A stretch of 5,579 bases of DNA from Gemmataceae bacterium (GTDB lineage: Bacteria; Planctomycetota; Planctomycetia; Gemmatales; Gemmataceae). The number at the start of each line of letters is the position of its first letter. The first letter of the stretch is position 1. Positions 1 to 5,579 of this stretch are shown here, one piece after another. The translations under genes were made by a program, and so were the position numbers. Location: contig CANLGS010000335.1 in the NCBI GenBank assembly GCA_947490035.1, positions 1-5,579 on the forward strand. Reading direction: 5' to 3'. The notes below the pieces were generated by a model. That model made no database searches. It saw only the letters and a program-made list of their open reading frames with translations, and was not told where the DNA came from.

Positions 1-267
1 CCATCGACCGCGAAATCGTAAGAAGCTCGCCGACGCGAAGGTGAGCGCGGCCCGATTCCTGCCGGCGCTTCGTCCTCCGGTAACGGCAGGATCCAGCCAC
101 GGCCGGTGGTGAACGAGACATCAAGGGCGAGCACATCAAGGGTTCGACCGATGTGTCTTGACGGGAACCCGGCGGCGAGTGCCAAAACGAAGATTGATAA
201 CGACTTGCGTTGATTGTCTTCTGGAGTCTGCGTAACTCTGACCAGTAGTTCACAACGGGGAGAGACC
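1..267. other. Upstream region without an identifiable gene
   Basis: No recognisable gene lies here. Frame 2 on the plus strand is open from the window edge to a TGA at 110-112 and could be the last 36 codons of a gene that begins outside the window. A second frame ends at a TGA at 42-44. Neither tail resembles a family I know. A perfect 8-bp inverted repeat (57-64 with 84-91, 19-nt loop) lies inside the longer tail and has no T-run after it. A 10-base direct repeat, ACATCAAGGG, occurs at 118-127 and 133-142. I found no convincing promoter for the gene at 268. Confidence 0.4.
257..264 (+). promoter_or_regulatory. Ribosome binding site for the LRR-remnant gene
   Basis: GGGGAGAG lies just ahead of the ATG at 268, leaving about 5 nt after the GGGGAG core. 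It decides the start: an in-frame TTG at 214 would add 18 residues in front of the signal peptide and has no comparable site. Confidence 0.7.
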
Positions 268-513
268 ATGTTCCGAGCCGTGTCGTTCGCTCTGGCGGTG
301 GCAGTGCTGAGCTTCGGCTCCCCGGCCCGCGCTGATGAGGCTGACGATAAAGCCGAAGCCGTCGTGAAGAAGTTGGGGGGCTACATCGAGCGCGACGAGA
401 AGGCACCCGGTAAACCCGTCGTCGCCGTGGACCTCCTCAACAAGACGGAGGTGACGGACGCGGGGGCGAAAGAGCTCCGGCAGGCGCTGCCGAAATGCAA
501 AATCACCCGGTAA
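268..513 (+). CDS. Small exported protein, apparent collapsed leucine-rich-repeat protein
   Basis: This encodes 81 residues. Residues 1-22 form a signal peptide: a short basic start (MFR), a hydrophobic core (AVSFALAVAVLSF) and a likely cleavage after SPARA, giving a mature protein of about 59 residues that begins DEADDK. The mature part has an N-cap-like stretch (AVVKKLGG, then ERDEKAPGKPVVAVDL) followed directly by VTDAGAKELRQALPKCKITR. From general knowledge of Gemmata-type LRR proteins, the first part normally precedes several 'DLxxTxVTDAGLKEL' repeats and the 'ALPKCKI' ending follows the last one. Here only about one repeat unit remains. I infer that internal repeats were lost or never expanded. 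A single unit cannot form a normal LRR solenoid, so any function is unclear. The ATG at 268 has a good ribosome binding site. The gene is convergent with kbl. Confidence that it is a real gene is fairly high; confidence in the LRR origin is moderate. Confidence 0.75.
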   Translation: MFRAVSFALAVAVLSFGSPARADEADDKAEAVVKKLGGYIERDEKAPGKPVVAVDLLNKTEVTDAGAKELRQALPKCKITR

Positions 514-668
514 TGTGAGGGTCGCAGGTGGGAGGCGCACAGATTTGGCCCCCTTTGACCACCTGCGCACGAAGGCCTGGGATTGGTAGTGTTTGGTCGA
601 AGAGTGCCACTTGGCCCTCTCCGACCTCCTTTGGCCCCTTCGGATTTTCACTTCTCCGCGGTGCGGCC
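514..668. other. Intergenic region between convergent genes
   Basis: These 155 bases separate the stop codon of the LRR-remnant gene from the stop codon of kbl. Apart from the inverted repeat at 523-567 there is only a loose 20-base reiteration of TTGGCCC-containing sequence (611-617 and 631-637, with a related copy at 545-551). I see no coding sequence and no classical terminator with a T-run for either gene. Confidence 0.4.
523..567. terminator. Inverted repeat downstream of the LRR-remnant gene, possible transcript end
   Basis: CGCAGGTGG (523-531) and CCACCTGCG (559-567) are perfect 9-bp reverse complements separated by 27 nt. The repeat begins 10 nt after the stop codon at 511-513, between two convergent genes, where a bidirectional stem-loop terminator or 3'-end stabiliser would be expected. 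Against this, the loop is long and no T-run follows on either strand, so it is not a classical intrinsic terminator. Confidence 0.3.
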
Positions 669-1859
669 TCACTTCAACACGCGCAACTGCTTGCCCACTT
701 CGGTGAACGCGGCAATCGCCTGGTCGATCTGCGCGGTGGTGTGCGCGGCAGATACCTGCATCCGAATGCGCGCCGCACCGTGCGGCACCACTGGGTAACT
801 GAAGCCGATCACGTAGATGCCAAGTTTCAGCAGTTCGCTCGCCATGTTCGCCGCGAGTGCCGCGTCGCCGAGCATCACGGGCAGAATCGGCGTCGGGCCG
901 GGCTTGATCGTGAAGCCCGCCGCTTCGAGCGCGCCGCGCATCTTCGCGGTGTTCGCCTTCAGTTTCGCGCGCAAATGCGCGGCGCCGTCTACCAACTCCA
1001 ACGCCTTCATCCCGGCCGCGACCAGCGACGGCGGCACGCTGTTCGAGAACAGGTACGGCCGCGACCGGTTCCGCAGCCAGTCCACGATCTCGGCTGAGGC
1101 CGCGGTGAACCCGCCGGCGGCGCCGCCGAGCGTCTTGCCGAGCGTGCCCGTTATCACGTCGATGCGGTCTAAGACGCCCAACTCTTCCGCGCCGCCGCGA
1201 CCGGTGGCGCCGAGGTGCCCAGTCGCGTGGCAGTCGTCGATGCCCACCGCCGCCTTGTACTCGTCCGCCAGCGCACAGATGTCGGGCAACTTCGCGAGGT
1301 CGCCGTCCATCGAAAACACGCTGTCAGTGAAGATCATCTTGAAGCGACAACCCTTCGCCGCTTCCAATTGCGCCTTCAGGTCAGCCATGTCGTTGTGCTT
1401 GTAGCGGAACCGCTGCGCCTTGCACAGCCGCACGCCGTCGATGATGCTCGCGTGGTTGAGTTCGTCGGAGATGATCGCGTCTTGATCGGTGAGGAGCGGT
1501 TCAAACAGCCCGCCGTTGGCGTCGAAGCACGAAATGTAGAGGATGCTGTCGGACTTGCCGAAGAAGCGGGCGATCTGCTGTTCGCACTGCTTGTGGATGT
1601 CCTGCGTGCCGCAGATGAACCGCACGCTGGAGAGACCGTAGCCCCACGCGTTCAGGCCGTCGTGCGCCGCCGCGACGATGTCGGGGTGGTTCGCGAGACC
1701 GAGGTAGTTGTTCGCGCAGAAGTTGACGACTTCGGCACCGTTCACCGTGATGCCGGAACGCTGCGGCGACGCGATGCGGCGCTCCGCCTTGTACAAGCCC
1801 TTCGTTTTGAGATCGTCAAGCTGCGTGCGCAAGAATGCGTTGATGTCGTCGGACGGCAT
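669..1859 (-). CDS. kbl: Glycine C-acetyltransferase (2-amino-3-ketobutyrate CoA ligase)
   Basis: This 396-residue protein matches the usual length of Kbl (E. coli about 398) and aligns along its whole length. It is a PLP-dependent alpha-oxoamine synthase of fold type I. Kbl converts 2-amino-3-oxobutyrate and CoA to glycine and acetyl-CoA, the second step of threonine breakdown through threonine dehydrogenase, in the cytoplasm. Visible motifs are [10 protein letters not shown] (50-59), the [13 protein letters not shown] segment (77-89), [11 protein letters not shown] (132-142) with the cofactor-stacking His136, DDCHATG (208-214) with Asp208 and His211 contacting PLP, and [13 protein letters not shown] (238-250) with the Schiff-base Lys242. 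[10 protein letters not shown] (265-274) and the [16 protein letters not shown] segment (353-368) are typical of Kbl rather than of BioF or HemA. The ATG has AAGGAG (1865-1870) 5 nt upstream. It lies 32 nt downstream of the membrane-protein gene and is probably the last gene of that unit. No threonine dehydrogenase gene adjoins it here. Confidence 0.95.
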   Translation of the reverse strand: MPSDDINAFLRTQLDDLKTKGLYKAERRIASPQRSGITVNGAEVVNFCANNYLGLANHPDIVAAAHDGLNAWGYGLSSVRFICGTQDIHKQCEQQIARFFGKSDSILYISCFDANGGLFEPLLTDQDAIISDELNHASIIDGVRLCKAQRFRYKHNDMADLKAQLEAAKGCRFKMIFTDSVFSMDGDLAKLPDICALADEYKAAVGIDDCHATGHLGATGRGGAEELGVLDRIDVITGTLGKTLGGAAGGFTAASAEIVDWLRNRSRPYLFSNSVPPSLVAAGMKALELVDGAAHLRAKLKANTAKMRGALEAAGFTIKPGPTPILPVMLGDAALAANMASELLKLGIYVIGFSYPVVPHGAARIRMQVSAAHTTAQIDQAIAAFTEVGKQLRVLK

Positions 1860-1891
1860 GGTGGCTCCTTCGGGTTGAGGGAAGGAGCATT

Positions 1892-3064
1892 TTACGAACG
1901 CCGGTCCCAGGGGCGCCGCGGCTCGCGGTCCGGTTCTTCGTCCCGTTCGGGCGGCGACACGACAACATCGGACAGTCGCTCAAGAGTGACGATCGTCGAT
2001 CTGCGAACCGATGACGCGCGCAGCGCTAGCTCACCAATCAGCGAAAGTAAGATCAGGCTCCCGGTAAACGTGCCCCAGAAATTCGCCTGGTAATAAGCAT
2101 CATTGGCTCCGGGTTCGGACAGCGTCACGTCCACATTCTTTCCGACCCGTTTCTGTTCATTCCGGTATTGCTCCGGTCCCACCGCGGCCGGATAGGACAC
2201 GTCGAGGATCACATGAACGACAACCCGCTTTCCAGCCAGCGCCGGATTGCCGGGAAGTTGAACCTTGGCCCACAGGGGTTGAGTGCTTGTGCGGCCCTGC
2301 GATATAACTCCGTACCCCCACGAATCCGACCTGCTTGATGCCCCAAGCAGAACCGGCGGACCGCTTTCACCCGGCACCTCCAATTGGGCCGTCACCCGCG
2401 CTGTCCAGTATCCCTTGATCGACGTGACCGTATCGGGAAACGTCACTATGATCCCGTCCCCCGGTCCACAAATGCTCGGAGTCACGTTGCCGTTGAGCTG
2501 CCACCCGTGAGTGGAGCGATACATCGGACCGGCCATCATGAGTACCGCGACACCGATGCCAAGCACCGCGACGAAGCACGCGCGCAAGAAAAGGCTGAAG
2601 AAGCGCCGGACCACGGACCCGCCTTGCGCACGAACGCTCCCGTTCCGCATGCGGCGAGAGGCGGAGCAGTAAACCAGGAGCAACCCCCACCCGACACAGA
2701 CCGCGAGTGCGGCACCGGCACCGAATCGGGCGAGAAATTCGCTCCCTACCGTCCCGCTCACCCCAACGAACACGCCGATGAGCGGCAGCGCCAGAGCACC
2801 CGCCAGGAGAAACAGGAAGTCATACAGTCGGAACCGAATCCGGGCAGCGATTTCCGTTTGAACCCGCTCGCCATGCGGACACGGCTCAGCCGGAACGGTG
2901 TCCAACGCGAGACAAGCCGCGCTCTCGGCCGACTGTCGCGCTTCGTCCTCCGAACGCCCCTGCCGAATAAACGCTCGCGGTTTGCCTACCGGGTACACAT
3001 GAGCGCAGTGCCCGCATGTGACGTGCTTCTGGAACTGCACGTGAACCTGAACGTCTCCTGGCAT
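1892..3064 (-). CDS. Zinc-ribbon-like multipass membrane protein of unknown function
   Basis: This encodes 390 residues, and I cannot name a function. The N-terminal 70 residues resemble a metal-binding ribbon: CGHC (Cys17, Cys20), an Ala-rich stretch (about 42-54) and a final VPAEPCPHG (57-65). Hydrophobic segments at about 83-104, 114-133, 155-178 and 329-347 are probable membrane spans. Residues about 180-328 are rich in Gly, Pro, Val and Thr with alternating polar and hydrophobic stretches, suggesting a beta-rich domain outside the membrane between spans 3 and 4. The C-terminus (about 351-390) is charged and probably cytoplasmic. From memory, ribbons of this shape at the start of bacterial membrane proteins usually end in CPxCG; here the second Cys is replaced, leaving Cys62 and perhaps His64. 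The ATG at 3064 is supported by AAAGGA at 3074-3079. The same frame stays open upstream to 3706, but that part overlaps the cyclase gene in another phase and looks like non-coding arginine-rich translation. It lies 35 nt after the cyclase gene and 32 nt before kbl. Confidence 0.8.
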   Translation of the reverse strand: MPGDVQVHVQFQKHVTCGHCAHVYPVGKPRAFIRQGRSEDEARQSAESAACLALDTVPAEPCPHGERVQTEIAARIRFRLYDFLFLLAGALALPLIGVFVGVSGTVGSEFLARFGAGAALAVCVGWGLLLVYCSASRRMRNGSVRAQGGSVVRRFFSLFLRACFVAVLGIGVAVLMMAGPMYRSTHGWQLNGNVTPSICGPGDGIIVTFPDTVTSIKGYWTARVTAQLEVPGESGPPVLLGASSRSDSWGYGVISQGRTSTQPLWAKVQLPGNPALAGKRVVVHVILDVSYPAAVGPEQYRNEQKRVGKNVDVTLSEPGANDAYYQANFWGTFTGSLILLSLIGELALRASSVRRSTIVTLERLSDVVVSPPERDEEPDREPRRPWDRRS

Positions 3065-3073
3065 GGGCGATTG

Positions 3074-3079
3074 TCCTTT
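3074..3079 (-). promoter_or_regulatory. Ribosome binding site for the membrane-protein gene
   Basis: AAAGGA on the minus strand lies 9 nt before the ATG at 3064-3062, in the 35-nt gap after the cyclase stop codon. It supports starting the membrane protein at MPGDVQ instead of at the far upstream ATG of the same open frame, which would overlap nearly the whole cyclase gene. Confidence 0.65.
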
Positions 3080-3099
3080 CGGCGGATTGTCGAAGTGGA

Positions 3100-3753
3100 C
3101 TACTCGACTACCAGAACCGGGCGGCAGAACGCGCCTGTGAAGCTCTTGAAATTGACCGGGAGGCCCATGTATCGCACCGGTTGTGGGAGCGCGAGCGATT
3201 CCGGTGGGAATCGCAGTTCTTCCACGACCCACACGCCGGAGCCGAGCAGGATCGTGTGAACGCGCTCGTTGGTCGGGTCCGTGCAGCCGCCGATGGAGTA
3301 GTGATCGATGCCGACCCCGCGAATCTTCTGCGCGACGAGGTACGCGGCACCGTCCTCGCTCAGGCAAGGCGAATGGCGGAGCCATTCGTCCGTCTTCGCG
3401 CGCTTCTCGCCCCACCCGGTACAAAGCAAAACGATGTGGTCCGCCAACACCGGCGGGAGCTTCGCCTTCAGCATCCCGGCGGTGATGCGCGCGTCCGGTC
3501 CGATGCCGCGGAAGTCGGCAATCAGCGCGGGTCCACACCACGATTCGAGGGGAATGTCGTCGAGTGAAGCGCCGCCCGCGATCTTGTGCAGCGGCGCATC
3601 GACGTGCGAACCGGTGTGGCTCGCGATGGTGAGCAGTTCGACCCGCCAGCCGTGTTGCGGGTGATCGCGGATGATCTCCGCGCGCACCGGCGGGTGAACC
3701 GGGCAATTCGGGCTACCGTCGTAGACGGGCTGTGACAGGTCGATGACGCGCAT
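3100..3753 (-). CDS. Cyclase-family metal-dependent hydrolase, kynurenine formamidase-like
   Basis: This encodes 217 residues, the usual size of the bacterial cyclase/KynB family. Characterised relatives use divalent metal to hydrolyse N-formyl-L-kynurenine to kynurenine and formate in tryptophan breakdown; others act on isatin, cyclic imides or similar amides. The start MRVIDLSQPVYDG is a typical family N-terminus. The signature is HTGSHVDAPLH (46-56), giving His46, His50 and Asp52 as metal ligands and His56 as a likely catalytic residue. The later pair His166 and Glu178, 12 residues apart in the HTILLGSGVWVVEEL segment (166-180), fits the remaining ligands. GVGIDHYSIGG (147-157) and the ending FTGAFCRPVLVV (205-216) are also family-like. 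No signal peptide is visible, so it is probably cytoplasmic. The substrate cannot be read from the sequence, so I give no symbol. No strong Shine-Dalgarno is visible; a G-rich stretch and a 5-bp stem (3754-3758 with 3767-3771) lie just ahead of the start. It follows the protease stop by 38 nt. Confidence 0.88.
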   Translation of the reverse strand: MRVIDLSQPVYDGSPNCPVHPPVRAEIIRDHPQHGWRVELLTIASHTGSHVDAPLHKIAGGASLDDIPLESWCGPALIADFRGIGPDARITAGMLKAKLPPVLADHIVLLCTGWGEKRAKTDEWLRHSPCLSEDGAAYLVAQKIRGVGIDHYSIGGCTDPTNERVHTILLGSGVWVVEELRFPPESLALPQPVRYMGLPVNFKSFTGAFCRPVLVVE

Positions 3754-3791
3754 GGGGCTGTTGTACGCCCCCGCGCCTCACCGGTTCAACT

Positions 3792-5243
3792 TCAGTCCCA
3801 AGACTGATCGAACAGCCGGTCGCCGAGGAGGTTGTACGCCCGGTGGGTGGCGTCGGTCGAGGCGAGCGGAGCCGGCGCGAGGCTCGCGTTCACCAGCAGT
3901 CCCGCCAGGCGCGCGGCGAGGTCGTCGAACCGGTCGGCGTCCCGGTTTCGCGCGGGAGCGTCGGGGAGGCGCACGTCGGACCTTCGCGGCGCGTCGGGCG
4001 CGGCGGCCGGAACCGAACCCGCGACCGGCAGCAACACCAGATGGGCGCCGCCCCCTCCGCCCGTCCCGCCGGCGACCAGGAACCCGCCGCCGGACGGCGT
4101 GTAGGCGTCGGCCGCGGCCATGTTCACCTGATAGCCGAGGTCGGCCAGCGATCCCGCCGTCACCCGGCTGAGGTAGTTTGTCCCGTTGTTCAGGTAGCCG
4201 GTCATCAGTTCGTTGCCGAACAGCGAGTCGCGCCAGTGCGAATCGCGTGTGCCGGACCCGCCGCCGGTCTCCAGCGGCACGCCGGTCGCGGTCGTGCCGA
4301 AGATGGAGTTGTACGCGGCCACCGCGTTCGCGCCGGTGAACACCGAGTTTGACGTGCCGGCGCCCGACACCAGCCCGCGCTGCTGCCAGATGGTGCCGAT
4401 GCCGAGGACGTGCCCTATCTCGTGCAGCACGGTGTAGTACAGCCCGCCGCTCGTTTCGAGCGCGGCGATGTCGGCCGAGTCGAACTGCATCGACCCGTGA
4501 ATCGGAATGTACGTCCCTGATCGGACGGTGTCCGGGCCAGCCTGCCCGAGGATGCCGCCCACGCCGTCGATGGCGGCCCCGGCCGCGTCGATCAGCACGT
4601 CGTCCACCGCGACGCCCTGGTATGTCGCGTTCGGCAGGTCGCCGGTGATGACCTGCGCCCACCGGTTCGCGGCCTGTTGGAAGATCGCCTGCTGGTTCGT
4701 CGTCAAGCCGGTCGTCCGCAGCGTGATCTGGAACCCGTTGGTGGTCGGAGCCGGTGGCGGCGCGGGCGGCGGACTGAGCGAGGGACCGTCGATGGTCCAC
4801 GTGTAACTGCCGCCGGCGGTGCCCTTGTAGTTCGTGACGCCGAGATAGTAGGTGCCGGCCGTGAGGGTCTTGGTCAGCCGGCTGTCGCGGTTGGTGGACG
4901 AGATGTCGTCGTTGTACGCGACCCGCTGACCGGACGCGTTGTACACCGCGATGACCGTGTCCAGGTTGCTGGAGGGCGTGGTGGCCGAGAGCGTGAACGC
5001 GCCGGCGCCGGCGGTGAACTTGTACCAGTCCGCCTCGTTAAAGGTGATGGCCGCGTTCCCGGTAGCGTCGCCGCTGGCGTTGAGCGGGGCTGCGACCACC
5101 ACCGACGCGGAGGGGATGGCGACCAGTGCCGGCGGCGTGCCGCTCCACGACGGAGTGAGTCGGTCTTCGAGTGTTTCGATGCCCAAACGGGCGTGAACGG
5201 GCGCCGCGTGGCGGCGGAGATTCCGCTCCCTAAACGGGTGCAT
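3792..5243 (-). CDS. Secreted leishmanolysin-like (M8-type) metalloprotease with N-terminal PPC domain
   Basis: This encodes 483 residues. Residues 20-32 (LGIETLEDRLTPS) form the LEPR-XLL-type motif found near the start of exported planctomycete proteins. Residues about 46-152 resemble a PPC (bacterial pre-peptidase C-terminal) domain: DWYKFTAGAGAFTL, LDTVIAVYNASGQRVAYNDD, then LTAGTYYLGVTNY. A Pro-rich linker (157-166) leads into the catalytic domain from about 170. The zinc site is HEIGHVLGIG (274-283), with His274, Glu275 and His278. A third His follows 58 residues later (His336, in DSHWRDSLFGNELMTGY), with Met347 as the probable Met-turn. This wide spacing before a HW...ELMTGY block is characteristic of leishmanolysin-like enzymes rather than of compact metzincins. 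The segment LSRVTAGSLADLGYQV (358-373) is also typical. A Gly-rich stretch and an Asp/Arg/Ala-rich tail (about 384-483) have no domain I recognise. All catalytic residues are present, so I expect an active secreted endopeptidase; its substrate is unknown. The ATG has GGAGAG (5249-5254) 5 nt upstream. It is the first gene of the minus-strand block. Confidence 0.9.
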   Translation of the reverse strand: MHPFRERNLRRHAAPVHARLGIETLEDRLTPSWSGTPPALVAIPSASVVVAAPLNASGDATGNAAITFNEADWYKFTAGAGAFTLSATTPSSNLDTVIAVYNASGQRVAYNDDISSTNRDSRLTKTLTAGTYYLGVTNYKGTAGGSYTWTIDGPSLSPPPAPPPAPTTNGFQITLRTTGLTTNQQAIFQQAANRWAQVITGDLPNATYQGVAVDDVLIDAAGAAIDGVGGILGQAGPDTVRSGTYIPIHGSMQFDSADIAALETSGGLYYTVLHEIGHVLGIGTIWQQRGLVSGAGTSNSVFTGANAVAAYNSIFGTTATGVPLETGGGSGTRDSHWRDSLFGNELMTGYLNNGTNYLSRVTAGSLADLGYQVNMAAADAYTPSGGGFLVAGGTGGGGGAHLVLLPVAGSVPAAAPDAPRRSDVRLPDAPARNRDADRFDDLAARLAGLLVNASLAPAPLASTDATHRAYNLLGDRLFDQSWD

Positions 5244-5296
5244 ACCGACTCTCCGGAATGTGATGTGACGAGCGTGAACAGCAAGTCGATGGTAAC

Positions 5297-5330
5297 GGTA
5301 TACCCTTCGTTATTCGCGGAGGGTTGTCAA
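5297..5330 (-). promoter_or_regulatory. Possible promoter of the minus-strand gene block
   Basis: On the minus strand a perfect TTGACA (5330-5325) lies about 80 nt upstream of the protease start, followed by TATACC (5302-5297) inside the palindrome GGTATACC (5297-5304). The 22-nt spacing is longer than the usual 16-18, so the pair is not a good sigma-70 promoter as it stands; the palindrome could instead be a regulator site. This is a lead only. Confidence 0.25.
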
Positions 5331-5468
5331 GAGCGAGGAAGCAAAAGCGAGAATTCGCGTGTAAGGATTCCCGGCGCGCCAACCCGCTTCCGCACCTTGC
5401 CTCACTTCTGCGCTTGTGGCCTCACGGTTTCGGCACGGTCAGGTTACTGATTTGCGTGACTTGAGGTT

Positions 5469-5477
5469 TGCTATAAC
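5469..5477 (+). promoter_or_regulatory. Candidate extended -10 promoter element for the gene at 5510
   Basis: TGCTATAAC (5469-5477) fits an extended -10 element (TGnTATAAT with one mismatch) about 33 nt before the ATG at 5510. No clear -35 hexamer sits at the usual distance (GATTTG at 5449-5454 is poor), which is compatible with an extended -10 promoter. The leader would be only about 25 nt long. Confidence 0.4.
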
Positions 5478-5497
5478 ATCATGGCTCAGAATAACAT

Positions 5498-5504
5498 GGA
5501 GAGG
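5498..5504 (+). promoter_or_regulatory. Ribosome binding site for the partial gene at the right edge
   Basis: GGAGAGG ends 5 nt before the ATG at 5510. It favours that start over the ATG at 5481, which lies in another frame immediately after the candidate -10 element and has no binding site. Confidence 0.6.
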
Positions 5505-5509
5505 AAGCC

Positions 5510-5579
5510 ATGGTGTTACCGCCCCCTCAGAAGGCCAAGGGCACATCTCAGAATCCCTTCTCCCTTGGGGTACTCAGCC
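5510..5579 (+). CDS. Start of an unidentified gene, cut by the window edge
   Basis: Only the first 23 codons are visible, with no stop before the edge. The peptide begins MVLPPPQKAKGTSQNPF and continues SLGVLS. It has no signal peptide and matches no family I recognise. The ATG is supported by GGAGAGG at 5498-5504 and by an extended -10-like element at 5469-5477. It is divergent from the protease gene. A competing frame from the ATG at 5481 is also open to the edge but is Arg-rich and lacks a binding site, so I regard it as non-coding. Confidence 0.55.
   Translation, partial: MVLPPPQKAKGTSQNPFSLGVLS

Larger units (their letters stand above)
5244..5509. other. Divergent intergenic region
   Basis: These 266 bases lie between the divergent starts of the protease and the partial gene at 5510. 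They hold the candidate promoters listed separately and no gene I can support. The middle (about 5340-5440) contains no obvious repeat or RNA gene. Confidence 0.5.

Noticed and set aside
57..91. 8-bp inverted repeat with a 19-nt loop as an intrinsic terminator of an upstream gene
   Set aside because: No T-run follows, and it sits inside a frame that stays open to 112, so there is nothing to tie it to a gene end.
214..267. TTG-initiated N-terminal extension of the LRR-remnant protein
   Set aside because: It would put 18 polar residues in front of a clear signal peptide and lacks the ribosome binding site that precedes the ATG at 268.
1215..2093. A 292-codon plus-strand open frame antisense to kbl and the end of the membrane-protein gene
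   Set aside because: It spans two unrelated genes on the opposite strand and its Val/Arg/Asp-rich translation is typical of the antisense of high-GC coding sequence.
2384..3259. A 291-codon plus-strand open frame opposite the membrane-protein and cyclase genes
   Set aside because: It crosses the junction of two real minus-strand genes and has no recognisable domain or supported start.
3065..3706. Upstream extension of the membrane-protein reading frame to a 604-residue protein
   Set aside because: It overlaps nearly all of the well-supported cyclase gene on the same strand in another phase, its translation is Arg/His/Pro-rich low-complexity sequence, and the ATG at 3064 has its own ribosome binding site.
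3754..3771. Small stem (GGGGC/GCCCC, 8-nt loop) ahead of the cyclase start as a translational control element
   Set aside because: A 5-bp GC stem is expected often by chance at this base composition, and nothing else supports regulation here.
3778..4800. A 340-codon minus-strand open frame overlapping the protease gene
   Set aside because: It is a shifted frame of the protease gene; its translation is almost entirely Arg, Gly, Ala and Pro with no motif, whereas the protease frame has a complete catalytic site.
5340..5400. Possible tRNA 3' end: the plus-strand translation reads SRVRIPGAPT, a peptide often seen when tRNA ends are translated
   Set aside because: At the nucleotide level the T-loop (TTCRA) is absent, and no acceptor, D- or anticodon arm can be placed upstream, so the resemblance is probably a coincidence.

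Overview
The window looks like chromosome from a high-GC planctomycete, most likely of the Gemmata group. Two things point there. The gene at 3792-5243 has an N-terminal 'LGIETLEDRLTPS' motif, the LEPR-XLL-type signature found on many large exported planctomycete proteins. The small gene at 268-513 matches the N- and C-terminal caps of the leucine-rich-repeat (LRR) proteins that are abundant in Gemmata-type genomes. The taxonomic call is inferred from these motifs and base composition, not from a search.

Layout. Bases 1-267 hold no gene I can name. A short exported protein (268-513, +) follows; it appears to be an LRR protein reduced to its caps. Bases 514-668 separate it from a convergent block and contain one perfect 9-bp inverted repeat. 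The minus strand then carries four genes that read from high to low coordinates. They are a secreted leishmanolysin-like metalloprotease with a PPC domain (5243-3792), a cyclase-family hydrolase resembling bacterial kynurenine formamidase (3753-3100), a zinc-ribbon-like membrane protein of unknown function (3064-1892), and a glycine C-acetyltransferase, Kbl (1859-669). Bases 5244-5509 form a divergent intergenic region. A new plus-strand gene starts at 5510 and runs off the window.

The four minus-strand genes are separated by only 38, 35 and 32 bases with no obvious terminator between them, so they could be one transcription unit. The cyclase and Kbl are cytoplasmic amino-acid catabolism enzymes (tryptophan/kynurenine-type and threonine/glycine-type). 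The protease is predicted to be exported and could in principle supply peptides, but that functional link is speculation. The clearest oddities are the collapsed LRR gene, the altered last ligand pair in the zinc ribbon of the membrane protein, the PPC domain placed in front of the protease domain, and a kbl gene without an adjacent threonine dehydrogenase gene. I see no mobile element, CRISPR array, tRNA or rRNA, and no convincing evidence of an undescribed defence or mobile system.
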